A DNA stretch of 64,000 nt from Glutamicibacter mishrai (lineage in GTDB: Bacteria > Actinomycetota > Actinomycetes > Actinomycetales > Micrococcaceae): assembly GCF_012221945.1 (NCBI RefSeq), contig NZ_CP032549.1:1860001-1924000 (forward strand), written 5' to 3'. Numbering within the stretch: the stretch's first letter is position 1; each line of letters starts with the position of its first letter. Below, piece by piece: positions 1-17,891 of the stretch. Under the pieces are notes generated by a model. The model saw only the letters and a list, made by a program, of their open reading frames with translations. It did not search any database and was not told the DNA's origin. Position numbers and translations under genes: made by a program.

Positions 1-454
1 CTGCGTCTTCGCGGTCACCGCCGAGGAAGCCATGCTGCCGGTGGCCCAGGCCCTCGTGGTGGAAATGCGGGCCGAACCGGTAGTCATCGCCGAGGCCGAC
101 CGCGCCAGCTACCATGCTGCCCTGGCCCATGCGGCCAACCACCTGAACACCATCACCGCGCAGTCCGCCGATATCCTGCGCCGCATCGGTGTTGAGGACC
201 CCGCCAATACGCTGCGCGCGCTGATGAATGCCAGCCTCGATAACGCCCTGCGTTCGGGTGCCGGAGCGTTGACCGGACCGGTGGCCCGCGGGGATATCGG
301 CACCGTGTCAGCCCACCTCGATGCCCTGTCCGGGGATCCGGCCGAAACCAATAATTCCTACCGCAGCCTCTCGCGGGCCACCGCCTTGCGCGCTGCGCAG
401 CGCGGGCTGATCTCCCAGGCCACGGTGGAAGAACTGTTGCGAGTTCTAGAATAG
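1..454 (+). CDS. DUF2520/Rossmann-type protein, C-terminal part (partial)
   Basis: The gene is open at the left edge; the reading frame is already running at base 2 and ends with TAG at 452-454. The visible ~150 residues are helical and Ala-rich, with the pattern expected of the C-terminal helical domain (DUF2520) of the ProC-like Rossmann proteins that stand directly before panC in many actinobacteria. The stop is only 4 bp before the panC start, so the two are almost certainly co-transcribed. The NAD(P)-binding half lies outside the window, so the family call rests on the C-terminal half and the neighbour. A link to pantothenate/CoA synthesis is inference from position. Confidence 0.65.
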   Translation, partial: CVFAVTAEEAMLPVAQALVVEMRAEPVVIAEADRASYHAALAHAANHLNTITAQSADILRRIGVEDPANTLRALMNASLDNALRSGAGALTGPVARGDIGTVSAHLDALSGDPAETNNSYRSLSRATALRAAQRGLISQATVEELLRVLE

Positions 455-458
455 AAGC

Positions 459-1331
459 GTGAAAAACCCCAAGATCGTTAAAACCCGTGCCGAGCTGAAG
501 GCTGCCATTGCCCAAGCCAACCCGGGATCATTGGGCTTCGTGCCCACCATGGGAGCCCTGCATGCAGGCCACAGCTCCCTGTTCAAAGCCGCTCGCGACG
601 AAAACGAGCTGGTCGTCATCTCCATCTTCGTCAACGAACTGCAGTTCAACGACGCCAACGACTACGCCCGCTACCCGCGCCAGCTCGAGCAAGACGCCCA
701 GCTGGCCGGCGAAGCCGGAGTCGACATCATCTTCGCCCCCGAGGCCCACGAGATCTACCACGCCGGACTCCCGCTGATCCAGCTGCATTCCGGAAGCATG
801 GGAGAGGTCTACGAAGGGGCTTCACGGCCCGGCCATTTTGATGGAATGCTGGCCGTCGTCTCCAAGCTCTTGCACCTGGCCGATCCGCGCCAGGGCGAAT
901 ACCGCGCCTACTTCGGGCAGAAGGATGCCCAGCAGGTAGTGCTCATCCGCCGCATGGTCGCCGACCTGGACTACCCGGTGCAGCTGCGCCTGGTGCCGAT
1001 CGTGCGCAGTGCCAAGGGCCTGGCTCTCTCCAGCCGCAATGCGCTGCTCAGCGATCAGGAGAAGGAAGCGGCCCTGGTCCTGCACCGCGCCATCGGGCTG
1101 GTCGCCGACCGCGCCGCACACAACGAGCCGCTGAATATTGAGGACGCCATCGGGCTATTCCAGATGGAACCGCTGGTCCAGCTGGACTACTTCGTGGTGG
1201 TTGACCCCAATACCTTGCAGGAGCTGGCCTTCAACTGTCAGGACACCCCGTTCACCGGCGAGGGCCTGATCCTCGTGGCCGCCACCGTGGGCCAGGTGCG
1301 ATTGATCGACAACCAGCCGATCAGCGCCTAG
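459..1331 (+). CDS. panC: Pantothenate synthetase
   Basis: Joins pantoate and beta-alanine with ATP to make pantothenate in the cytoplasm, the last step of vitamin B5 synthesis. The 290-aa length is normal. Visible motifs are PTMGALHAGH (29-38, the HIGH-type nucleotide motif), SRPGHF (122-127), FGQKDAQQ (152-159) and SSRN (191-194), all in the expected order. The start is GTG at 459, four bases after the previous stop. The segment IFVNELQF (56-63) differs from the common V-F-V-N-P-L-Q-F: a Glu replaces the usual Pro. The gene ends 3 bp from the stop of the convergent nitronate monooxygenase gene. Family assignment is firm. Confidence 0.95.
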   Translation: MKNPKIVKTRAELKAAIAQANPGSLGFVPTMGALHAGHSSLFKAARDENELVVISIFVNELQFNDANDYARYPRQLEQDAQLAGEAGVDIIFAPEAHEIYHAGLPLIQLHSGSMGEVYEGASRPGHFDGMLAVVSKLLHLADPRQGEYRAYFGQKDAQQVVLIRRMVADLDYPVQLRLVPIVRSAKGLALSSRNALLSDQEKEAALVLHRAIGLVADRAAHNEPLNIEDAIGLFQMEPLVQLDYFVVVDPNTLQELAFNCQDTPFTGEGLILVAATVGQVRLIDNQPISA

Positions 1332-1334
1332 CTC

Positions 1335-2288
1335 CTAGGCGAAGCGCCGGGCGGTCTCGCTCAAGATCTGGCGGAAGCCAGCCAAGTCGGCCATGACCTC
1401 GGCTGCGGCCTGCGGTGTTTGCACGAACTGCACCGCCTGGCCGGCATATACCGGAGCCATGGCCGGCTGCGCTTCGGCGCGGGCCCGCACCATTTCCTCC
1501 CGCAGTTCGCTGGTGGCCTCCCACGTGGACAGGTCCTCGTGGCTCTCGCTGAATTCATTGCGCAGCGCGCGGCCGCCGAATTCGGCAGGCCAAGCAAGCT
1601 GCTGGGCGATATCAAAGGCCCGGGTATAAGTAGTGTCATCCATTCCGGCTTCGCGCACGGCGCTCTTGAAGTTCTCGTGTCCCAGAGACTCGACGGAAGA
1701 GAGGAACCGGGTGCCGACCCAGGCCGCCTGGGCCCCCGCGGCGAGAACCGCCGCCACCCCGTGGGCGGTGCCGATGCCGCCGGCAGCGACGACGGGCTTC
1801 ACCTGCTGCGCAGCGGCCAGTTGCAATAGCGGCAGGGTGCCGGATTCATTGCGCCCGTGTCCGCCGCCCTCGCCGCCGCGAGCGATGATGATGTCGATGT
1901 CATCTTCCATGGCTCGTTCCAGTTCTGCCGCGTTGCCGATCTGCATGGCGGTGAGCACTCCGGCTTCGTGGGCCAAGGCCGCCCCTCGGGTGACATCGCC
2001 AAAGCTCAGCGAGACCAGCGAGGGGGAGAATTCGAGGAAGCTCTCCAGGGGGGATAGGTCAGTTTCCAGGGACCACGCCATGAAGCCGACACCCCAAGGT
2101 GTATCCAGGGCGGCAACATGTCCAGCCTGTTCCTGAATCCACTGCGTGGAAGGTGATCCCGAGACGCCGATCATTCCGATGCCACCGGCCTGGGAAACGG
2201 CTGCGGCTAAAGCGCCTCCGGCAGCTCCGGCCATAGGTGCGTTGAAGATGGGTTCACGGTAGCCAAGCAGGCGTTGCAGGTCGCTCAT
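1335..2288 (-). CDS. Nitronate monooxygenase family protein
   Basis: FMN-dependent TIM-barrel oxidoreductase of the nitronate monooxygenase / 2-nitropropane dioxygenase family, which oxidises alkyl nitronates such as propionate 3-nitronate. The N-terminus carries the family pattern NAPMAG (16-21). The phosphate and flavin binding segments GGEGGGHGR (138-146) and AAGGIGT (168-174) follow, then GTRF (192-195). At 317 aa it is the usual size. It is convergent with panC with a 3-bp gap and is transcribed away from the rRNA operon, so it looks monocistronic. The exact substrate cannot be read from sequence; related enzymes are also annotated as enoyl-ACP reductase II, which is less likely outside fatty-acid gene clusters. 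Confidence 0.88.
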   Translation of the reverse strand: MSDLQRLLGYREPIFNAPMAGAAGGALAAAVSQAGGIGMIGVSGSPSTQWIQEQAGHVAALDTPWGVGFMAWSLETDLSPLESFLEFSPSLVSLSFGDVTRGAALAHEAGVLTAMQIGNAAELERAMEDDIDIIIARGGEGGGHGRNESGTLPLLQLAAAQQVKPVVAAGGIGTAHGVAAVLAAGAQAAWVGTRFLSSVESLGHENFKSAVREAGMDDTTYTRAFDIAQQLAWPAEFGGRALRNEFSESHEDLSTWEATSELREEMVRARAEAQPAMAPVYAGQAVQFVQTPQAAAEVMADLAGFRQILSETARRFA

Positions 2289-2341
2289 GTGCCCAGAGTA
2301 GAACAGCTTTCTTGGTGTGACCTAGAACGCGGCTCCCCGAT

Positions 2342-2370
2342 TTGTAACATCGCGGAAACCTCTGTATAGT
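2342..2370 (+). promoter_or_regulatory. rrn operon 1 promoter P1
   Basis: TTGTAA at 2342-2347, a 17-bp spacer and TATAGT at 2365-2370 form a near-consensus sigma-A-type promoter about 370 bp before the 16S gene. The short T-run after the -10 is shared with the equivalent element of rrn operon 2. Confidence 0.65.
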
Positions 2371-2461
2371 TTTTATCTGTTGCCGGAACGGAAACAACAC
2401 GGAATCTACGAGTTGTTTACCCGGCAGCCAATCACTTTTCACCGAAGAGTTTCGACCGGTT

Positions 2462-2489
2462 TTGACCGGATCACGAAACATGGTAGGCT
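2462..2489 (+). promoter_or_regulatory. rrn operon 1 candidate promoter P2
   Basis: TTGACC (2462-2467), 16-bp spacer, TAGGCT (2484-2489). The TTGAC/TAGNCT form resembles other actinobacterial rRNA promoters. It lies about 60 bp before the shared BoxA-containing leader. Confidence 0.5.
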
Positions 2490-2552
2490 AGAAAAGTTGC
2501 TCCGGAGCGAAGCAGCCACTGGGTTTTTGGTGGTTGTGGTGTCGAGAGTGTT

Positions 2553-2576
2553 TGTTGTTTGAGAACTCAATAGTGT
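2553..2576 (+). promoter_or_regulatory. BoxA-like antitermination leader motif, rrn 1
   Basis: The segment TTGTTTGAGAACTCAATAG is the leader motif found before rRNA operons across Actinobacteria and is generally regarded as the BoxA region where Nus factors load. It begins the shared repeat: sequences upstream differ between the two operons, sequences downstream do not. Confidence 0.65.
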
Positions 2577-2735
2577 GCCAAGTTTGTTGATACCGAATTA
2601 TTTTTATTTGGTGAATACATAACATTTGCTTGAGGCATTGCACCCCCGTGCAGTGTTCTTGAGTGTTTTTTATTCGCCAGGATTTTTTCATTGATTCTCC
2701 CTTATTTTCCGAGGGGTTTCGGTGGCTTTTTGTTT

Positions 2736-8018
<5,283 letters not shown>

Positions 8019-8050
8019 ACAATATAACAATATTTGAACTAATGATTTCA

Positions 8051-8091
8051 ATGCTGTTCGCGTTCACTATGCGGTTACGAGACAACAACCC
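8051..8091 (+). repeat. Right arm of pre-23S processing stalk, copy 1
   Basis: The reverse complement of this segment matches 4727-4764 closely: GGGTTGTTGT, an imperfect middle, then ATAGTGAACGCGA. The two arms flank the 23S gene and should form a long duplex in the precursor for RNase III. Confidence 0.65.
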
Positions 8092-8171
8092 GTAATCACT
8101 TGAAAACAAATATAAGACGTTTTAACACCGGAAAACATGACCAAGTTGTTTGGTTTGTGTGCTTCGTGATT

Positions 8172-8290
8172 GTTACGGCGGTCATAGCGTGGGGGAAACG
8201 CCCGGTCCCATACCGAACCCGGAAGCTAAGGCCCATTGCGCCGATGGTACTGCACTCGTGAGGGTGTGGGAGAGTAGGTCACCGCCGGAC
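8172..8290 (+). rRNA. 5S ribosomal RNA, copy 1
   Basis: 119 nt running from GTTACGGCGGTCATAGCG to CACCGCCGGAC; the two ends pair as helix I. The internal CCGAACCCGGAAGCTAAG is the standard 5S core. Confidence 0.95.
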
Positions 8291-8306
8291 TTAACCTGAA
8301 AATGGT

Positions 8307-8349
8307 TTGAGGCCCTGACACAGTGTGTGTTGGGGCCTCACCTGTTTAA
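8307..8349 (+). terminator. rrn operon 1 terminator
   Basis: Stem TGAGGCCC (8308-8315) with GGGGCCTCA (8332-8340), extended inside by ACACA/TGTGT pairing, followed by CCTGTTTAA. It lies 17 bp after the 5S gene. Confidence 0.75.
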
Positions 8350-8454
8350 CCAGTGCTGCTGCTGGCCTGGTATTAGTTGGTGCCGGTTTGGGCTGGCCTG
8401 GTGTTGGCGGGGTGGGCTATCAGCTCGCCCCTTGTTCTTGTTTAAGGGCTCAGT

Positions 8455-8976
8455 TCAGTGGGTTGCTTCTTCAGCGTCTATGCGTTGGGCGAGATCCGTG
8501 TTTTCGACGGTAAGCATTACTGCACTGTCTCTAGCATTGAATAGATGCATAGTGATCGCCCAGCCATTCCACTCCCATATGCATGGAGGCTGCTGTTCAT
8601 CTTCCCAGGGGTGCGTGGCTGGACCATAGAGGTCGCTCAACTCGTTCTTTATCTGAAGAAAACCTTGCCGCGTTTCGGCCGACCCAGGTTTTGTTGAAGT
8701 GTAGAGATGAAGTGTGACATCAAGGAAATCTTTCTCGTATGTGCCCCACGTGCCGAGCACAGTGCTCCCAAGCCCAACGTCCAGGGGATTGATGCGCAGA
8801 GCGGATTGCTCATCGGGGTTGTCTTGGCTAATTCGCGAGATAAAACCAAGCTGAGTAAATAGTGCCTCGCGCTGGCTATCGTTCTTCGGCCTTCGGCTTT
8901 CTACTAGCCTGTGGACTATGGAAATGACATCACTGGGGGCAGGCACCAATTCAAGAAGTTGGTTTTTCTCGGACAT
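8455..8976 (-). CDS. Uncharacterised protein (173 aa)
   Basis: I do not recognise this protein with certainty. It is a soluble, acidic protein of 173 aa without signal peptide or membrane segment, with a Trp-rich C-terminal part (IWEWNGWAITMHLF, about 133-146). The size and the Trp-containing beta segment resemble small cytoplasmic proteins of the DUF6301 or SMI1-like immunity type, but this is a guess. It starts at ATG 8976 and stands alone between the 5S terminator and the hipBA pair. Codon use is less GC-biased than in the core genes of the window, which hints at acquisition. Confidence 0.5.
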   Translation of the reverse strand: MSEKNQLLELVPAPSDVISIVHRLVESRRPKNDSQREALFTQLGFISRISQDNPDEQSALRINPLDVGLGSTVLGTWGTYEKDFLDVTLHLYTSTKPGSAETRQGFLQIKNELSDLYGPATHPWEDEQQPPCIWEWNGWAITMHLFNARDSAVMLTVENTDLAQRIDAEEATH

Positions 8977-9361
8977 ATTGAGAGCGTACTCGTTAGGGGG
9001 CTCGCAGAACTAGCGCCAACCGGGTAGCTGGTCTGTTTTCTGCAGGGTGCCGGTGAATGCAACTAACACCCGTAGCCAAGTCAGTTCTATTCCGGAATAC
9101 CGTGGCAGAAACGGGATCGACGACACCAGATATTGCCGGCCCAATGGGGCTGGGTAGTTGCTCGCATGTCTTGCTGAGTGCCTCGACATTTCTAGCTAGG
9201 TCGTATCTGCACGGCAGTATCTTGCCGTTCTAGTTCGGTTCGGGTCGAGTTGCCCCACTCATCGCAGATATCGGTAATTTCTTGCCGAATCCTCTTTTGT
9301 GATGGATGATAGAGAGCGGAATGTTGCTGATCGGCGAGATGCTGCCGGAAGAGGACTATCT
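8977..9361. other. Intergenic region before hipBA; no gene seen
   Basis: 385 bp between two divergent genes. I see no convincing reading frame and no TATCC-N8-GGATA operator of the E. coli HipB type. A short motif, TCTTGCCG, occurs at about 9219 and 9280; its meaning is unknown. The hipB promoter must lie here. Confidence 0.5.
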
Positions 9362-9562
9362 ATGAATTCTGTGTCGGAGCTCGGCGCCGAATTGCAGCGC
9401 GCTAGAAAGCAGAATGGTCTAACCCAGGAACAACTTGCCGAGTTGGCTGGCATCTCTGAACGTACGTTGCGTTCAATAGAACGCGGTGCGGGCAACCCTT
9501 CCATAGAAGCAGTGCTTTCCGTGGCCGACGTACTCGGCCTGAGAATCGTAGTGGCCAAATGA
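9362..9562 (+). CDS. hipB: HipB-like antitoxin, XRE helix-turn-helix
   Basis: A 66-aa DNA-binding protein consisting of one Cro/C1-type helix-turn-helix: LTQEQLAELAGISERTLRSI in the middle and NPSIEAVLSVADVLGL at the end. I chose ATG 9362 because a purine-rich GGAAGAGG stands 6-10 bases upstream; an in-frame ATG at 9299 would add 21 residues unlike the family. Its TGA overlaps the hipA ATG (ATGA), as in hipBA operons, where HipB binds HipA and represses the operon. The pair sits between two rRNA operons. Confidence 0.85.
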   Translation: MNSVSELGAELQRARKQNGLTQEQLAELAGISERTLRSIERGAGNPSIEAVLSVADVLGLRIVVAK

Positions 9563-10755
9563 CTCCGTCACTCCAAGAACTCAAGCTGGTCGCCCAGGCT
9601 GATGTCTATTGCAATGACAGCTTGGCTGGGTACCTAACCCGACAAGACGACGGAAGCATTGCCTTCACTTACGACGTTCACTATCTTCACGATGGCGGCT
9701 CCGCAATAGCCACATCCCTGCCGGCGGCCCGCTACGTGTACGTCGGGCCCGGTGGCGCATTGCCTTCTTTCTTCTCAGGACTATTACCCGAGGGACATCG
9801 ACTCACCGTTCTCAAAGATGCAACGAAGACCAGCCTCTCTGACGAGCTGACCCTCTTGATGGCCGTCGGGTCTGATACCCCCGGCAATGTCCGGGTCATT
9901 CCGGCCGGATCGAAGTTAGAGCAAACTCCTGTGGTCGCTGAATTCAGCACTACGGAGGATCTCGACTTCTCGGCGCTCTCTAGGACTTTGGATCGCCACT
10001 CGATTCCAGGTGTTCAAGACAAGATCAGCGCAACCATGTTGACCACACCAGTCGAATTCAAGAACAGCGCTTATCTGCTTAAGCTCGATCCTCGAGACCA
10101 TCCACATCTGGTGCTAAACGAGGCACTGCACCTCAAAGCAGCAAGGGCACTGAAACTCCCGGTGGCAAAGAATCAGCTAGTAATGGATTCGAAGGCGAAC
10201 CCCGGGCTACTTGTAGAGCGCTTTGACCGCATGGCAGTCGAGCCCGAGGCGCAACCGGAACGATTGCCGTTGGAAGACGCCATGCAGGTACTCAACCTTC
10301 CGCCGGCAAGCAAATATGCAGTTAGCACGGAACAGGTTATCCAGGTTCTAGCCCAACACTGCCAGGCGCCGGTACTGGCTAGACGCAATCTCTACATCCA
10401 ATTCGTCTTCGCCTGGCTTACCGGCAACGGGGACTTGCATGGAAAGAATGTTTCGATCCTCGCAAACGAGCAAGGACAATTCGGCGTCGCGCCGATATAC
10501 GACATACCCTGCACCTTGGTCTACGGTGATGACACCATGGCTCTAACTGTCGCGGGTAAAACTAAGAACCTGAAAAGGAAGCACTGGGCCGAACTTGCCG
10601 GTGAGCTGGGATTGGCGGACCGTGCAGCACAGTCGGCAAACCAACTCGCTTTGAAGGCTGCACTCACTGCAGACCTCGACGAGCTGCCCTTTGAGGGGTC
10701 GCCACTACGCGGTGCCCAACGGGAACTGAGGTTCCGACGGATGGAGCTGGAGTAG
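9559..10755 (+). CDS. hipA: HipA-like serine/threonine kinase toxin
   Basis: HipA kinases phosphorylate glutamyl-tRNA synthetase or other targets and cause growth arrest; the partner HipB neutralises them. This 398-aa protein has the N-terminal couple_hipA region (about 10-115) and the HipA_C kinase fold. SIPGVQDKIS (148-157) matches the E. coli P-loop SxxGxQxK; Ser148 is in the position of the autophosphorylated Ser150. The catalytic loop is GNGDLHGKN (289-297, Asp292) and the metal-binding Asp lies in PIYDIP (Asp315). All catalytic residues are present, so it is likely active. The ATG overlaps the hipB stop by 4 bp, implying translational coupling. The cellular target is unknown. Confidence 0.9.
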   Translation: MTPSLQELKLVAQADVYCNDSLAGYLTRQDDGSIAFTYDVHYLHDGGSAIATSLPAARYVYVGPGGALPSFFSGLLPEGHRLTVLKDATKTSLSDELTLLMAVGSDTPGNVRVIPAGSKLEQTPVVAEFSTTEDLDFSALSRTLDRHSIPGVQDKISATMLTTPVEFKNSAYLLKLDPRDHPHLVLNEALHLKAARALKLPVAKNQLVMDSKANPGLLVERFDRMAVEPEAQPERLPLEDAMQVLNLPPASKYAVSTEQVIQVLAQHCQAPVLARRNLYIQFVFAWLTGNGDLHGKNVSILANEQGQFGVAPIYDIPCTLVYGDDTMALTVAGKTKNLKRKHWAELAGELGLADRAAQSANQLALKAALTADLDELPFEGSPLRGAQRELRFRRMELE

Positions 10756-10773
10756 AGAGCCAGGTATCGGCTG

Positions 10774-11217
10774 TCAGTCTACGAGCACGGAGAATGCGGG
10801 CCGCTGGGCATCTTGGCTCTTCTTCGCTTGCCCATGGAGCCCAGTGACCCATGAAGGGTAGACGCGAAAGCCGCGTTTCCCTGGGGCAGTCGCTGATGCG
10901 TAGACGCCCAGCTGCTCGAGGTGCTGCTGCGTGAAGCGGAAGACTCCGAAGCGCTCGGATTGCTCAATGAAGACCAATGCGCCGTGCAGTTCTGCATCGG
11001 AAACGTACGGTGCGGTGGATCCAGTTTCATCGCGATGCCATATGGCTACGAAGCCGCCAGACTTCGTTGGCGTGGTCCTTGCGGTTCTTATTCGCCAGAG
11101 TTGACCGTCGATTTCAGCGATGCCGGCTTGGTAATCGCTCTGTTGCGCTTCGGGAATAACTTCGCCGTGTGCCTGCCCAGTGACGAGGCAGTAGCGGTCT
11201 AACGCGGTGTAGGTCAT
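10774..11217 (-). CDS. MepB-like protein
   Basis: A 147-aa protein of the MepB family, named after the third gene of the staphylococcal mepRAB efflux locus; its function is unknown. The family signature is clear: RTARTTPTKSGGFVAIWHR (about 44-62), then FGVFRF near the middle and GKRGFRVYPSW (about 113-123). No MATE transporter or MarR regulator is near, so it is not part of a mep operon here. It is convergent with hipA with an 18-bp gap. MepB-type proteins occur as solitary genes in many Gram-positives. Confidence 0.75.
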   Translation of the reverse strand: MTYTALDRYCLVTGQAHGEVIPEAQQSDYQAGIAEIDGQLWRIRTARTTPTKSGGFVAIWHRDETGSTAPYVSDAELHGALVFIEQSERFGVFRFTQQHLEQLGVYASATAPGKRGFRVYPSWVTGLHGQAKKSQDAQRPAFSVLVD

Positions 11218-11718
11218 TCATGCCTTCCTATGTGCTACCGGCGGTCCACCAGGAACAGTAGTGATGTCATTGAGAACTATACGTTGGCCTGTAGCTCAGC
11301 CACATCGCATTTCGCAGTAGCTCAAGGCGATACCTGCAGAGAATCACTCGCAGGCACGAGGAGAGGGCTGCCTGGCCAGTCTGCCTTGTCGTGCGCTCTG
11401 CTGTCCCTGAGCCGGCTGGATTATGCCTGTAGGCCACTCGCGTTCAGCTTCGATCCTCGCTGCGGTCTATATCCGTTGCTCAGATGTACGACTGCGCAGG
11501 TACGGCATCATTCGTAGATGCGGGCGGGAGGCCGCCGCGTTGCTTCGCGATTCAGAGAGTGGAATAAGGGGAGGTGTCGGGTGCATAGAGCAGAGTAGGG
11601 AGTCCTTGAGCAACTGTAAACGTGCATTTGTACTTCGCTATTGGGTGGGCAACGGGGGCCTAAACAACGATGCGGAAATTAAGTGTCGACGCTCACCCGG
11701 AAAAAGCAGCCACCCGAT
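11218..11718. other. Intergenic region before rrn 2; no gene seen
   Basis: About 500 bp without a convincing gene. Reading frames of up to about 160 codons exist (for example 11423-11899) but show no codon bias, no ribosome binding site and run into the rRNA promoter region, so I treat them as chance. Promoter elements of rrn 2 begin at 11719. Confidence 0.5.
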
Positions 11719-11748
11719 TTGCACGACCCCCCCAAACCTGTGTATAGT
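11719..11748 (+). promoter_or_regulatory. rrn operon 2 promoter P1
   Basis: TTGCAC (11719-11724), 18-bp spacer including a run of seven C, TATAGT (11743-11748). The -10 and the following T-run match rrn 1 P1, but the spacer and -35 differ. Confidence 0.6.
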
Positions 11749-11900
11749 TTTTCCTTGTCGCCGAGAGCAAAACGGAAGAAATAACCGGATGCAAAACGAC
11801 GGCGAAACCCCAGAAAATCAACGGTTTCACACAGGTCACTGTGGGAAAATAGTTGAAGAATGGGAACCAAGAATACTGTTTCAAATCACAAACAATTGAT

Positions 11901-11930
11901 TTGACTTTCAGAAATTCGCGGTGATAAGAT
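11901..11930 (+). promoter_or_regulatory. rrn operon 2 promoter P2
   Basis: TTGACT (11901-11906), 18-bp spacer, TAAGAT (11925-11930), in an AT-rich stretch. It has no sequence counterpart before rrn 1, where the second candidate promoter is a different sequence. Confidence 0.6.
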
Positions 11931-11994
11931 TTGAATATAACGCTGGACGAAATCATTGCCTGAATTGTTGGGTAATGGAGAACCGGTAAGTGTT

Positions 11995-12018
11995 TGTTGT
12001 TTGAGAACTCAATAGTGT
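11995..12018 (+). promoter_or_regulatory. BoxA-like antitermination leader motif, rrn 2
   Basis: Identical to the motif at 2553-2576; see that entry for its role. Confidence 0.65.
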
Positions 12019-12177
12019 GCCAAGTTTGTTGATACCGAATTATTTTTATTTGGTGAATACATAACATTTGCTTGAGGCATTGCACCCCCGTGCAGTGTTC
12101 TTGAGTGTTTTTTATTCGCCAGGATTTTTTCATTGATTCTCCCTTATTTTCCGAGGGGTTTCGGTGGCTTTTTGTTT

Positions 12178-17460
<5,283 letters not shown>

Positions 17461-17492
17461 ACAATATAACAATATTTGAACTAATGATTTCA

Positions 17493-17533
17493 ATGCTGTT
17501 CGCGTTCACTATGCGGTTACGAGACAACAACCC
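17493..17533 (+). repeat. Right arm of pre-23S processing stalk, copy 2
   Basis: Pairs with 14169-14206 across the 23S gene, as in copy 1. Confidence 0.65.
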
Positions 17534-17613
17534 GTAATCACCTGAAAACAAATATAAGACGTTTTAACACCGGAAAACATGACCAAGTTGTTTGGTTTGT
17601 GTGCTTCGTGATT

Positions 17614-17732
17614 GTTACGGCGGTCATAGCGTGGGGGAAACGCCCGGTCCCATACCGAACCCGGAAGCTAAGGCCCATTGCGCCGATGGTACTGCACTCG
17701 TGAGGGTGTGGGAGAGTAGGTCACCGCCGGAC
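17614..17732 (+). rRNA. 5S ribosomal RNA, copy 2
   Basis: Identical to copy 1 at 8172-8290. Confidence 0.95.
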
Positions 17733-17747
17733 TTAACCTAATATGGT

Positions 17748-17790
17748 TTGAGGCCCTGACACAGTGTGTGTTGGGGCCTCACCTGTTTAA
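17748..17790 (+). terminator. rrn operon 2 terminator
   Basis: Same TGAGGCCC/GGGGCCTCA stem as in rrn 1 (17749-17781). The bases between 5S and the hairpin differ slightly from copy 1 (CTAATATGG against CTGAAAATGG). Confidence 0.75.
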
Positions 17791-17891
17791 GCCGTCCGCG
17801 CATCAGCGGCACTGACGCTCTTTTTCGTCGGGGAACTGGTTACAGTGTGTAGTAGATAAAACGAGATCTGCTATTTAGGGGGAGCCCCGCC

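Noticed and set aside
8977..9361. E. coli-type HipB operator (TATCC-N8-GGATA) before hipBA
   Set aside because: No such sequence found; the short TCTTGCCG repeat is too weak to call an operator.
11423..11899. A possible gene of 158 codons before rrn 2
   Set aside because: No ribosome site or codon bias, and it runs through the rrn 2 promoter region.
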